In this document: piece after piece, positions 56,970 through 64,000 of the stretch | Numbering within the stretch: position 1 is the first letter of the stretch | How the letters are laid out: each line of letters opens with the position of its first letter | From: Enterobacter cloacae subsp. cloacae ATCC 13047 | GTDB lineage: Bacteria; Pseudomonadota; Gammaproteobacteria; Enterobacterales; Enterobacteriaceae | Reading direction: 5' to 3' | Length of the DNA stretch: 64,000 bases | Assembly (NCBI RefSeq): GCF_000025565.1 | Contig: NC_014121.1 | Coordinates: forward strand, 2,170,001 to 2,234,000 | Notes under the pieces: generated by a model | The model's input: the letters and a program-made list of their open reading frames with translations, nothing else | Databases searched by the model: none | Told to the model about the DNA's origin: nothing | Made by a program: the position numbers and the translations under genes

Positions 56970-58508
56970 TCATACAGGATTACGCGCCGGTTCTGCACCT
57001 GAACGGCCAGCGGGCTCACGGCACAGCCTGTCGTAGGAATACCCCGTCAAATCTTCCACCACACGGCGTGCTTCGGCGGAAACCAGCTGGGGAGAACCGT
57101 TTGCTTTCAGGCGGTCCAGTTCATCCACGAAGATCTTATGCGTACGCTTGTTCAGATGGAACGTTAATGCCTGCCACAACGCCAGGATGAGTAAGCCCGC
57201 AGTACCGATGAACATCAACATTGCGATGGTATGAATGGCCTCCTCCGGCTGTGTCTGGCTGCCCTTCACAAAGCCGCCATTCTGTAACAGCAGCCCCACA
57301 ATAAAGGTGGCGATAGCCACGGTCGTTTTGCGGGAGAAGGTCATCACCGCCGCGAACAACCCCTCGCGACGCTGGCGGCTAACCATCTCGTCAATATCGG
57401 GGATGAACGGGAACACGTTCCATGGCGTAAACTCCAGCACACAGCGACCGACCTGATATAACCCGGCCAGAACAACCAGCGTCGCGACGGTATTAAGTGC
57501 CGGAATTTGATACACAGCGAAAAAGCCGCCCAGGCAGAGCATCATCAGCGAGTAGGCAAACACATACAGCTTCGACGGCCCGAATTTAATGATCCCCACT
57601 CCCGCAATCAGCGTGACAGGCAGGCCGACGATACTCATCGACAGCAGTGTGCCGGCAAGCGACGAAGAGACATTCAGGCAGTAAACACAGAAGAAGACAA
57701 ATACGGTGTTGTAGACATCTTTCCCGGTAAACGACAGCAGGTAGATGGCAAGGTGTTTTCTGAAGGCCCGGATTTTCAGCGTTGAACCATATTCTTTAAA
57801 GAGGCGACCAAAGGCAGCCAGCTTTTGCGTCAGCGTTCGGGGCGCCGTGCTTGTTTCAAGCTCGGCCAGCATCTCCGGGGTTAACTCGCGTTCCCAGGTC
57901 ACCTTCCACGAGATAAAGACGCACACCATAAACAGGACGGCAAAAATAACGCCGTTAATCAGATAAGCATGGGCGCTGTTTTCCCCAAAATAGCCAATCA
58001 GCAGCCCCGGAATGAACGTCGCCAGGAAGGTACCGGACGCAGAAAGGAACATGCGACAGGTAGAAAGCTTGGTGCGCTGGTTAAAGTCTTTTGTCATTTC
58101 CGATGGCAGCGTTTCCCAGGGGATCAATACCATCGCGGCGATAATTTCAAACGCCAGATAGACCGCGAGATAAAAACCGTAGGTCATGCCATCAAGCCAC
58201 AGTAACGCATAGACCAGCATTAACGGCGCGCCGATCAGCAAAAAGAAGCGTCGACGACCAAATTTTTTACCAAAATAATTTTTGTAAAAATGATCGGTGA
58301 AACTTCCCATAAACAGACTGACAATGGCATCGACAATACGCGCGATGGCGACAATGGAGGCTGCCTCAACCGGCGATAGCCCAACGAATGTGGTATAGAA
58401 AAATAACAACCAGGCGCCGATCACGGTAAATGCACCGCCACCCATAATATCCGTTAGTCCGTAGCCGATACTAACCGGAATGGTAATTTTTTTAGCCGCA
58501 CGAGACAT
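56970..58508 (-). CDS. GPH-family sugar/glucuronide:cation symporter (UidB/MelB-like)
   Basis: The 512-aa transporter has about twelve membrane segments and the GPH signature (SIGYGLTDIMGGGAFTVIGAWLLFFYTTFVGLSPVEAASIVAIARIVDAIVSLFMGSFTDH). LIPWETLPSEMTKDFNQRTKLSTCRM is characteristic of MelB/UidB relatives. It is the last gene of the rspA-rspB-ydfJ-uxaC transcript (27 bp after uxaC), so a uronide, uronate or aldonate is the likely substrate. The last 20 residues (REPAGRSGAEPARNPV) are an unusual hydrophilic tail. Confidence 0.88.
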   Translation of the reverse strand: MSRAAKKITIPVSIGYGLTDIMGGGAFTVIGAWLLFFYTTFVGLSPVEAASIVAIARIVDAIVSLFMGSFTDHFYKNYFGKKFGRRRFFLLIGAPLMLVYALLWLDGMTYGFYLAVYLAFEIIAAMVLIPWETLPSEMTKDFNQRTKLSTCRMFLSASGTFLATFIPGLLIGYFGENSAHAYLINGVIFAVLFMVCVFISWKVTWERELTPEMLAELETSTAPRTLTQKLAAFGRLFKEYGSTLKIRAFRKHLAIYLLSFTGKDVYNTVFVFFCVYCLNVSSSLAGTLLSMSIVGLPVTLIAGVGIIKFGPSKLYVFAYSLMMLCLGGFFAVYQIPALNTVATLVVLAGLYQVGRCVLEFTPWNVFPFIPDIDEMVSRQRREGLFAAVMTFSRKTTVAIATFIVGLLLQNGGFVKGSQTQPEEAIHTIAMLMFIGTAGLLILALWQALTFHLNKRTHKIFVDELDRLKANGSPQLVSAEARRVVEDLTGYSYDRLCREPAGRSGAEPARNPV

Positions 58509-58535
58509 ATTTCATCCCCACTTGATGAAGCGAAT

Positions 58536-59942
58536 TTAAAATTTGAAATAATTCTTAGCGTTGTCGTGGCAAATATTTTTAATCATCCGCGTGAGAATAT
58601 CGTTATTATCCGGAACTTCTCCCCGCTCCACCCAACCGCCGATCATATTGCACAGAATGCGGCGAAAATAATCGTGGCGGGTATAGGAGACCAGGCTGCG
58701 GGAGTCGGTCAGCATGCCGACAAAATTCATTAACAGCCCCTGATCTGCCAGGCTGTTGAGCTGGTTTTCCATCCCGCGACGGGTGTCGTTAAACCACCAG
58801 CCGGAGCCGAATTGCATCGGTGATTTCACTCCCAGCTCTGCACTCTGAAAATTGGCGATCGTCGTCGCGACAATATCGTTGTAGCTGGGGTTGAGGTTAT
58901 ACAGGATGGTTTTCGGCAGCGCGTCTGCAAGGGCCATGGCATCCAGCAGCTGATTAATATTCGCAGCAAGATTGACCTGATCCGTCAGTGAATCAAACCC
59001 GGTATTTATGCCCAGGGCACGGTACATGCGGGTATTATTATTGCGTATCGCACCGAAGTGTATCTGCATGGCCCAGTCATGCTGTCGGTAATAACGCGCC
59101 AGCATGATAAAAATAGCACTGTCAAGAATCGCGCTATCCCGCGCGTTGAGATGTTCCCCCTGCCGTTTACGGACAAATATCGATTCCACGATACGGTCAT
59201 CCGCAGCCTGATAATGGATCTCCACAGGGCCATGATCCGAAATACGGCACCCCATGTCGTGAAACCAGGCAATACGCTCGCCGAGCGCAGCAGCGAAATC
59301 GCTAAAGGCGTGAATGGACCGCCCCGTCAGCTCCGCTAGTCGATCGGTAAAGTCGGCGAACTGATGCGCATCCGGCGTAAAAACGTCATCCGGGCGGAAT
59401 GTCGGTAATACCTTGACGTTGAATGTTGCGTCATCGCGCAATAACTGATGGTAACGCAGGTCATCCAGCGGGGCGTCTGTGGTACAAATGACCTCCACTT
59501 TTGAGCGTTTAATCAGTTCGCGGGGCGTAAAATCAGGCTGTTGTAATAAACGATTACAGCGCTCCATTATTTCACGCCAGTTATGGCTGCCCAGCGGTTC
59601 ATCACAGGAAAAATAGTGATGCAGTTCTAAATGCGTCCAGTGATAGAGCGGATTGCCATAACTGGCGTCGACAGTCTCAGCCCACGCCGCAAATTTTTCT
59701 TCCGCGGTGGCGCTGCCCGTAATGTATTTTTCATCTATACCGTTGGCGCGCATAGCGCGCCATTTGTAGTGATCGCCTGCAAGCCAAAGCTCGGTAATGT
59801 TCTCCAGCGGTTTATTTTCGAAAATATCCTTCGCAACCAGATGACAGTGATAGTCAATTATCGGCAATTCTTTCGCGACGTCGCGATATAACGCAACGCC
59901 CCTGGCGTTGCTAATCATAAAGTTATCATTAATGAAACTCAT
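58536..59942 (-). CDS. uxaC: uronate isomerase (UxaC family), divergent paralogue
   Basis: The 468-aa amidohydrolase-fold isomerase interconverts D-glucuronate/D-fructuronate and D-galacturonate/D-tagaturonate. The metal motif is DYHCHL near residue 30; GDHYKWRAMRANGI, HWTHLELHHYF, MQIHFGAIRNNNTRMY and FVGMLTDSRSLVSYTRHDYFRRI are UxaC signatures. It differs strongly from the E. coli uxaCA enzyme as I recall it, so this may be a second copy dedicated to this cluster. The start overlaps the ydfJ stop by 4 bp. Confidence 0.9.
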   Translation of the reverse strand: MSFINDNFMISNARGVALYRDVAKELPIIDYHCHLVAKDIFENKPLENITELWLAGDHYKWRAMRANGIDEKYITGSATAEEKFAAWAETVDASYGNPLYHWTHLELHHYFSCDEPLGSHNWREIMERCNRLLQQPDFTPRELIKRSKVEVICTTDAPLDDLRYHQLLRDDATFNVKVLPTFRPDDVFTPDAHQFADFTDRLAELTGRSIHAFSDFAAALGERIAWFHDMGCRISDHGPVEIHYQAADDRIVESIFVRKRQGEHLNARDSAILDSAIFIMLARYYRQHDWAMQIHFGAIRNNNTRMYRALGINTGFDSLTDQVNLAANINQLLDAMALADALPKTILYNLNPSYNDIVATTIANFQSAELGVKSPMQFGSGWWFNDTRRGMENQLNSLADQGLLMNFVGMLTDSRSLVSYTRHDYFRRILCNMIGGWVERGEVPDNNDILTRMIKNICHDNAKNYFKF

Positions 59943-61324
59943 AGCAGCGCTCCATATTTGCGTGACTCACCAGCCTTATTGTCCAGTACCTGTGGTTCAG
60001 CCGCGTCTTGTGCCGCGCTCAAATCACGGTCGCGCACTTCCGGCATGAAAATGGCTGAAACCAGACCAATTACGGAATAGGCAATCAGCATCGCGACAAT
60101 CGGCCACCAGGAGCCGGTCATGTTGCAGAAGATCCCCGCCAGCACCGGACCAAAGCCCACCGCCACCAGACCGCCCGCCTCTTTGGAGATGGCCATGCGG
60201 GTAAAGCGATTACGCGAGCCAAACATCTCCGCCATGGTGATGTTTTCCAGCGCGAACAACCCCAGCACCGCGAAGTTATGAATGACAATAATCGAGAGCA
60301 TAATGACGCCCGGCGCATAGCTTTTATCGACGATAATCGACAGCATCGGGTACGCCAGAATGATGGCGGAAATGTTGAGGAGGATATACGGCAGACGGCG
60401 ACCGACTTTGTCCGACAGCCAGCCCAGCAGCGGGATAGAGATAAACCCGAGGATTGAACTTATCATCAGCGCATCGGTGGGGATCGCTTTATCAAACAGC
60501 AGCGTCTGTACCAGATACCCGGCAAGGAACGTCTGGATCAGACCGGAGTTACCCGCCTGACCAAAACGCAGCCCGGTGGCGAGCCAGAAGGATTTGCTTT
60601 TCACCATCGCCCCAAGGGAGGTATCCGGCTTCGCCACCGGTACGGCAGCTTCAGCGTCGTTCACTTTTTCGAAGACCGGGCTCTCTTTCAGGTTCATACG
60701 CAGCCAGATGGCAAAGATCATCACGACGACGCTGGCCAGGAACGGCACGCGCCAGCCCCATGCCACCAGTTCTTCACGATCGAGAGCAAAGAACATCACC
60801 GCCCAGATCGCCGTGGCACTCAGGGTTCCGCAGTTGGTCCCCATCGCAACCAGCGAGGAGATGATCCCGCGTTTGCCCTTTGGCGCATACTCGGCCAGCA
60901 TAGTTCCCGCACCGGAGATTTCTGCCCCGGCACCCAGCCCCTGAATAATGCGCAGCGTCACCAGCAGGACCGGCGCAAAAATGCCAATCTGGCCGTAGGT
61001 CGGCAATACGCCAATCAGGGTGGTACAGATCCCCATCATGGTGATGGTAATAAACAGCACCTTTTTACGACCGATCCGGTCGCCCATTCTGCCGAAGATA
61101 AAGGCGCCGACGATGCGCGCAATATAGCCTGCGCCGTAGGTCCCCATCGCCAGGATCAGCGCCATGGCCGCGGACTGTTCCGGGAAAAAGATCTCATGGA
61201 AGACCAGCGCGGCCCCCAGCGAGTAGAGCTGAAAATCCATAAACTCCAGCGCGGTACCCAGCCAGCCGGATACGGCAGCTTTCACCAGATCTGAAGTCGT
61301 TCTTTGAGGTTGTGCTTGAGTCAT
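59939..61324 (-). CDS. ydfJ: YdfJ, MFS metabolite:proton symporter (MHS family)
   Basis: The 461-aa major facilitator belongs to the metabolite:H+ symporter group (ShiA/KgtP/ProP-like): SGWLGTALEFMDFQLYSLGAALVFHEIFFP at the start, FGRMGDRIGRKKVLFITI (A-motif) and GLGAGAEISGAGTMLAEYAPKGKRG. It lies 73 bp after rspB and overlaps uxaC by 4 bp. In E. coli K-12 ydfJ is, as I recall, a remnant cut by the Qin prophage. Here it appears intact, and no prophage lies between ydfI and rspB. Confidence 0.86.
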   Translation of the reverse strand: MTQAQPQRTTSDLVKAAVSGWLGTALEFMDFQLYSLGAALVFHEIFFPEQSAAMALILAMGTYGAGYIARIVGAFIFGRMGDRIGRKKVLFITITMMGICTTLIGVLPTYGQIGIFAPVLLVTLRIIQGLGAGAEISGAGTMLAEYAPKGKRGIISSLVAMGTNCGTLSATAIWAVMFFALDREELVAWGWRVPFLASVVVMIFAIWLRMNLKESPVFEKVNDAEAAVPVAKPDTSLGAMVKSKSFWLATGLRFGQAGNSGLIQTFLAGYLVQTLLFDKAIPTDALMISSILGFISIPLLGWLSDKVGRRLPYILLNISAIILAYPMLSIIVDKSYAPGVIMLSIIVIHNFAVLGLFALENITMAEMFGSRNRFTRMAISKEAGGLVAVGFGPVLAGIFCNMTGSWWPIVAMLIAYSVIGLVSAIFMPEVRDRDLSAAQDAAEPQVLDNKAGESRKYGALL

Positions 61325-61397
61325 AATGGCTATCTCTGCAAGGTAAGATGCGTACCACTCAGAGCCTGTCTGCGCAGGCTCTTAACCGCGTAAATTA

Positions 61398-62417
61398 TTA
61401 TTGGTCGAAGGTGAGCAAGACTTTGCAGCACTGCCGCTGGTCTTTCTCAAACAGTTCGATGGCGTCTGTCACGTGGTGGTAGTCAAAGGTGTGGGTAATC
61501 AGTTTTTCAGGATCGATCAGCCCCTTTTCCAGCCAGTCGATCACGACCGGGAATTTGTTGGCATTCAGGCGCGAGGAGAATATCGACAGCTCTTTGCCGG
61601 TGATCCCCTGCTGAACAATCTGGCTCGGATCGCTGGAAAAGCCCATCAGCACGATACGTGCCGCCGGGGAAGCCAGGGTTATCGCTTCCTGCAGAATCGA
61701 CGGATGACAGGCGGCATCAATGATTAACGTCGGTTTGATGCCTTTTTCTTCCAGCGCCTTATGCAAATCAAGATTACCGTTGTTCAGGACCCAGTCCGCG
61801 CCGCTGCGTTGCGCCATCGCCAGCCGTTCATCAATGCGGTCGACGACAATCACCTGCCTGACGTTGTAGACACCTTTCAGCGCCTGCACGGTAACCAGCC
61901 CCATCGGGCCCGCGCCATACACCAGGGCGATATCCTGTTCCGTCGGTTTTGCCTGCCCGGTGACGTTGGCAGCAATGGTAAAGGGCTCGACCATCACGGC
62001 GTGTTTATCGGGAATGGCATCCGGGATGGGCCACGCATTTTTCGCCGGTACCACGGCGTATTCCGCAAAACCGCCGTCGCGATGCACGCCGAGCACGACC
62101 AGGGAGGTACACACGTTCGGTTTACCCACCGAGCACGGATAGCAGTGCCCGCAGCTGATCACCGGATCAACGGAAACCCGCTGCCCCAGGCGTCCGGGGT
62201 CAACGCCCTCGCCCGTGGCGTCAATCACACCAAAAAATTCGTGGCCGATAACGCGCGGATATTTCGCGAAGGGGTTATGTCCGCGGTAGATATGGCTGTC
62301 GGAGCCGCAGATCCCGGCAAGTTTAATGCTGACGCGCACTTCCCCTGCCCCCGGTTGCGGGAGTGGACGCTCTTCAATTACCAGCTGGTTGGGCTGTTGG
62401 ATCACTACGCTTTTCAT
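61398..62417 (-). CDS. rspB: RspB, zinc alcohol dehydrogenase (L-gulonate 5-dehydrogenase type)
   Basis: The 339-aa medium-chain dehydrogenase has the catalytic zinc site AGICGSDSHIYRGHNPFAKYPRVIGHEFFG, the structural zinc cysteines in CGHCYPCSVGKPNVC and the NAD loop VYGAGPMGLVTVQAL. Enzymes of this type oxidise L-gulonate to D-fructuronate in the L-gulonate route. The start at 62417 (MKSVVIQQPN) gives the E. coli length; an upstream ATG (62444) adds nine residues. It lies 14 bp after rspA. Confidence 0.93.
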   Translation of the reverse strand: MKSVVIQQPNQLVIEERPLPQPGAGEVRVSIKLAGICGSDSHIYRGHNPFAKYPRVIGHEFFGVIDATGEGVDPGRLGQRVSVDPVISCGHCYPCSVGKPNVCTSLVVLGVHRDGGFAEYAVVPAKNAWPIPDAIPDKHAVMVEPFTIAANVTGQAKPTEQDIALVYGAGPMGLVTVQALKGVYNVRQVIVVDRIDERLAMAQRSGADWVLNNGNLDLHKALEEKGIKPTLIIDAACHPSILQEAITLASPAARIVLMGFSSDPSQIVQQGITGKELSIFSSRLNANKFPVVIDWLEKGLIDPEKLITHTFDYHHVTDAIELFEKDQRQCCKVLLTFDQ

Positions 62418-62431
62418 CGTTCGCTCCTCGT

Positions 62432-63646
62432 TTACCAGTTCCACAGCGTGCCGTCTTCAAGACGAGCCACAGGCAGGTAGGCCGGATCGTACGGGTATTT
62501 CGCGGCCAGCTTTTCGTCGAACTCAATACCCAGACCCGGCTTGTCGCCCGGGTGCATATAGCCGTTGTCGAAGCGCCAGTTGTGTGGGAAGACTTCAAGC
62601 ATCTGTTCGGAATAGCCCATATATTCCTGCACGCCGAAGTTCGGCACCCACAGGTCGAAGTGCAGCGCGGCAGCATGGCAAATCGGCGACAGATCGGACG
62701 GGCCGTGTGACCCGGTCCGCACCTGGTAGAGCGAGGCAAAGTCTGCAATACGACGCATGCCGGTGATCCCGCCTGCATGGGTAATGGTGGCGCGAATGTA
62801 GTCGATAAGCTGCTCTTCAATCAGCTGTTTGCAATCCCAGATGCTGTTAAAGACTTCACCCACAGCAATCGGCGTGACGGTGTGCTGGCGGATCAGGCGG
62901 AAGCACGCCTGGTTTTCAGCAGGCGTAGGATCTTCCATCCAGAACATGCGGAATTCTTCGATGCTCTTACCGAAACGCGCTGCTTCAATCGGCGTCAGGC
63001 GGTGGTGCATGTCATGCAGCAGATGTTCGTTGAAGCCAAATTTACTGCGCACCGCGTCGAACAGCTTCGGTGTGAAGTCGAGGTATTTCTCGGTGGACCA
63101 CAGCTGCTCTTCCGGCCAGTCCCCTTTGGTGGCAGGCTCATACGCCAGCCCTTTTCCTTTGGACATGCCGTAGGTGGTTTTCATTCCCGGCACGCCGCAC
63201 TGGACGCGGATCGCCTTAAAGCCCATCTCTTTATGACGGGCGTAATCTTCCAGCACGTCGTCAATGGTATGCCCGGTGGTGTGGCAATAGACCATTACGC
63301 CTTCACGGGAAGCGCCCCCCAGCAGCTGGTAAAGCGGCATATTGGCGGCTTTGGCTTTGATATCCCATAGCGCCATATCCACGGCGGAGATTGCCGACAT
63401 GGTGACCGGACCGCGACGCCAGTACGCGCCTTTATAGAAAAACTGCCAGATATCTTCGATGCGGTGCGCATCGCGGCCAATCAGTTGCGGGCAGAGGTGG
63501 TCTTTCAGGTAAGAGGCGACGGAGAGTTCGCGTCCGTTTAGTGTGGCATCGCCAAGACCGACGATGCCTTCATCGGTCGTAATTTTAAGGGTGACAAAGT
63601 TACGCCCCGGGCAGGTGACAAATACTTCAGCCCCGACAATCTTCAT
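62432..63646 (-). CDS. rspA: RspA, D-mannonate/D-gluconate dehydratase-family enzyme
   Basis: The 404-aa enolase-superfamily enzyme of the mannonate dehydratase group forms 2-keto-3-deoxygluconate from D-mannonate, often slowly. It has [30 protein letters not shown] and the metal ligand region ([35 protein letters not shown]). A C-terminal [16 protein letters not shown] histidine and [19 protein letters not shown] tail complete the barrel. RspA was first noted for effects on RpoS through homoserine-lactone-like signals in E. coli. First gene of the operon. Confidence 0.94.
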   Translation of the reverse strand: MKIVGAEVFVTCPGRNFVTLKITTDEGIVGLGDATLNGRELSVASYLKDHLCPQLIGRDAHRIEDIWQFFYKGAYWRRGPVTMSAISAVDMALWDIKAKAANMPLYQLLGGASREGVMVYCHTTGHTIDDVLEDYARHKEMGFKAIRVQCGVPGMKTTYGMSKGKGLAYEPATKGDWPEEQLWSTEKYLDFTPKLFDAVRSKFGFNEHLLHDMHHRLTPIEAARFGKSIEEFRMFWMEDPTPAENQACFRLIRQHTVTPIAVGEVFNSIWDCKQLIEEQLIDYIRATITHAGGITGMRRIADFASLYQVRTGSHGPSDLSPICHAAALHFDLWVPNFGVQEYMGYSEQMLEVFPHNWRFDNGYMHPGDKPGLGIEFDEKLAAKYPYDPAYLPVARLEDGTLWNW

Positions 63647-63699
63647 AATTCCTTTCCTTACATCGCATGTTGTGATGCAGGAAATTTACGCAACTGAGC

Positions 63700-63717
63700 T
63701 ACTACCATACAAGTATA
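63700..63717 (-). promoter_or_regulatory. candidate RspR operator upstream of rspA
   Basis: The minus strand reads TATA-CTTGT-ATGGTAGTA, 54 bp upstream of the rspA start. It shares TATA-N5-ATGGTAGTA with the rspR promoter region (52477-52494). Consistent with RspR repression of rspA known in E. coli. Confidence 0.55.
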
Positions 63718-63757
63718 ATGATCAAAATATCCGCGAGCGATCACAAAATCAGGGCGC

Positions 63758-64000
63758 TCAGGCGCGCCCCCAGCCCGCCACGATGATCAGCATGCCGCAC
63801 AGGGCAATCAGGGCCCCGGCCCAATCGTAGGCGCTGAGTTTTACCCCATCGACCACGCGTAACCATAGCAGCGCGGTGCAGACATAAACCCCGCCGTAGG
63901 CGGCATAGACGCGGCCACTGGCCGCCGGATGGAGCGTTAACAGCCAGACAAACAGCGCCAGCGCGATGCCCGCCGGGATCAGCAGTAACACGGTTGCCCC
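63758..64000 (-). CDS. ynfA: YnfA, small multi-spanning inner-membrane protein (5' end outside window)
   Basis: About 80 C-terminal residues of a 108-residue UPF0060 family protein are visible ([76 protein letters not shown]). Three hydrophobic segments are seen; the first membrane helix lies beyond the right edge. The family is related to small multidrug resistance exporters. Gene order rspA-ynfA is as in E. coli. Confidence 0.92.
   Translation of the reverse strand, partial: GATVLLLIPAGIALALFVWLLTLHPAASGRVYAAYGGVYVCTALLWLRVVDGVKLSAYDWAGALIALCGMLIIVAGWGRA

Overview
The window reads as chromosomal DNA from an Enterobacter-type member of the Enterobacteriaceae (E. cloacae complex or a close relative). 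A complete rarA-oqxAB-oqxR locus of the Klebsiella/Enterobacter chromosomal type sits next to long blocks with E. coli gene order (paa; tynA/feaB/feaR; ydbH-ynbE-ydbL; ldhA; dcp-ydfG-rspR-ydfZ-ydfI; rspA-rspB-ynfA). The genus is inferred from gene content, not from a marker gene. I see no rRNA, tRNA, CRISPR array or prophage.

Region 1 (1-9.4 kb) holds the tail of an alpha/beta hydrolase, the multidrug efflux locus rarA/oqxA/oqxB/oqxR, and a QseBC-like two-component system divergent from a MipA/OmpV outer-membrane protein. Region 2 (9.6-16.0 kb) is accessory and damaged. An SDR oxidoreductase gene and the alpha/beta hydrolase gene after it have been cut by three IS3-family elements. All three insertions have exact target duplications, so both ancestral genes can be rebuilt. 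A protein of unknown function and a GNAT acetyltransferase follow. Region 3 (16.0-29.6 kb) is the whole phenylacetate catabolon: paaZ divergent from paaABCDEFGHIJK, then paaXY.

Region 4 (29.7-39.5 kb) starts with a three-gene type VI secretion islet (Hcp, probable type 44 toxin, membrane-anchored immunity candidate). It continues with the aromatic-amine module tynA...feaB-feaR, which feeds phenylacetate to the paa genes; an alkylsulfatase and a diguanylate cyclase lie inside that module. Region 5 (39.5-51.5 kb) has ydbL-ynbE-ydbH (intermembrane lipid homeostasis), ldhA, an MFS transporter, a CHASE4-PAS-GGDEF-EAL protein, a divergent asd paralogue and dcp.

Region 6 (51.7-64 kb) has ydfG, the GntR regulator rspR, a uspG gene split by IS903, the FNR-type ydfZ, and a sugar-acid (L-gulonate/hexuronate) cluster: rspA-rspB-ydfJ-uxaC-transporter as a likely operon, plus ydfI. 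Shared upstream motifs suggest RspR controls it. The window ends inside ynfA. The sequence also shows candidate operators for OqxR, PaaX, FeaR, RspR and FNR, and single-base indels confined to the transposase genes of three of the four IS elements.
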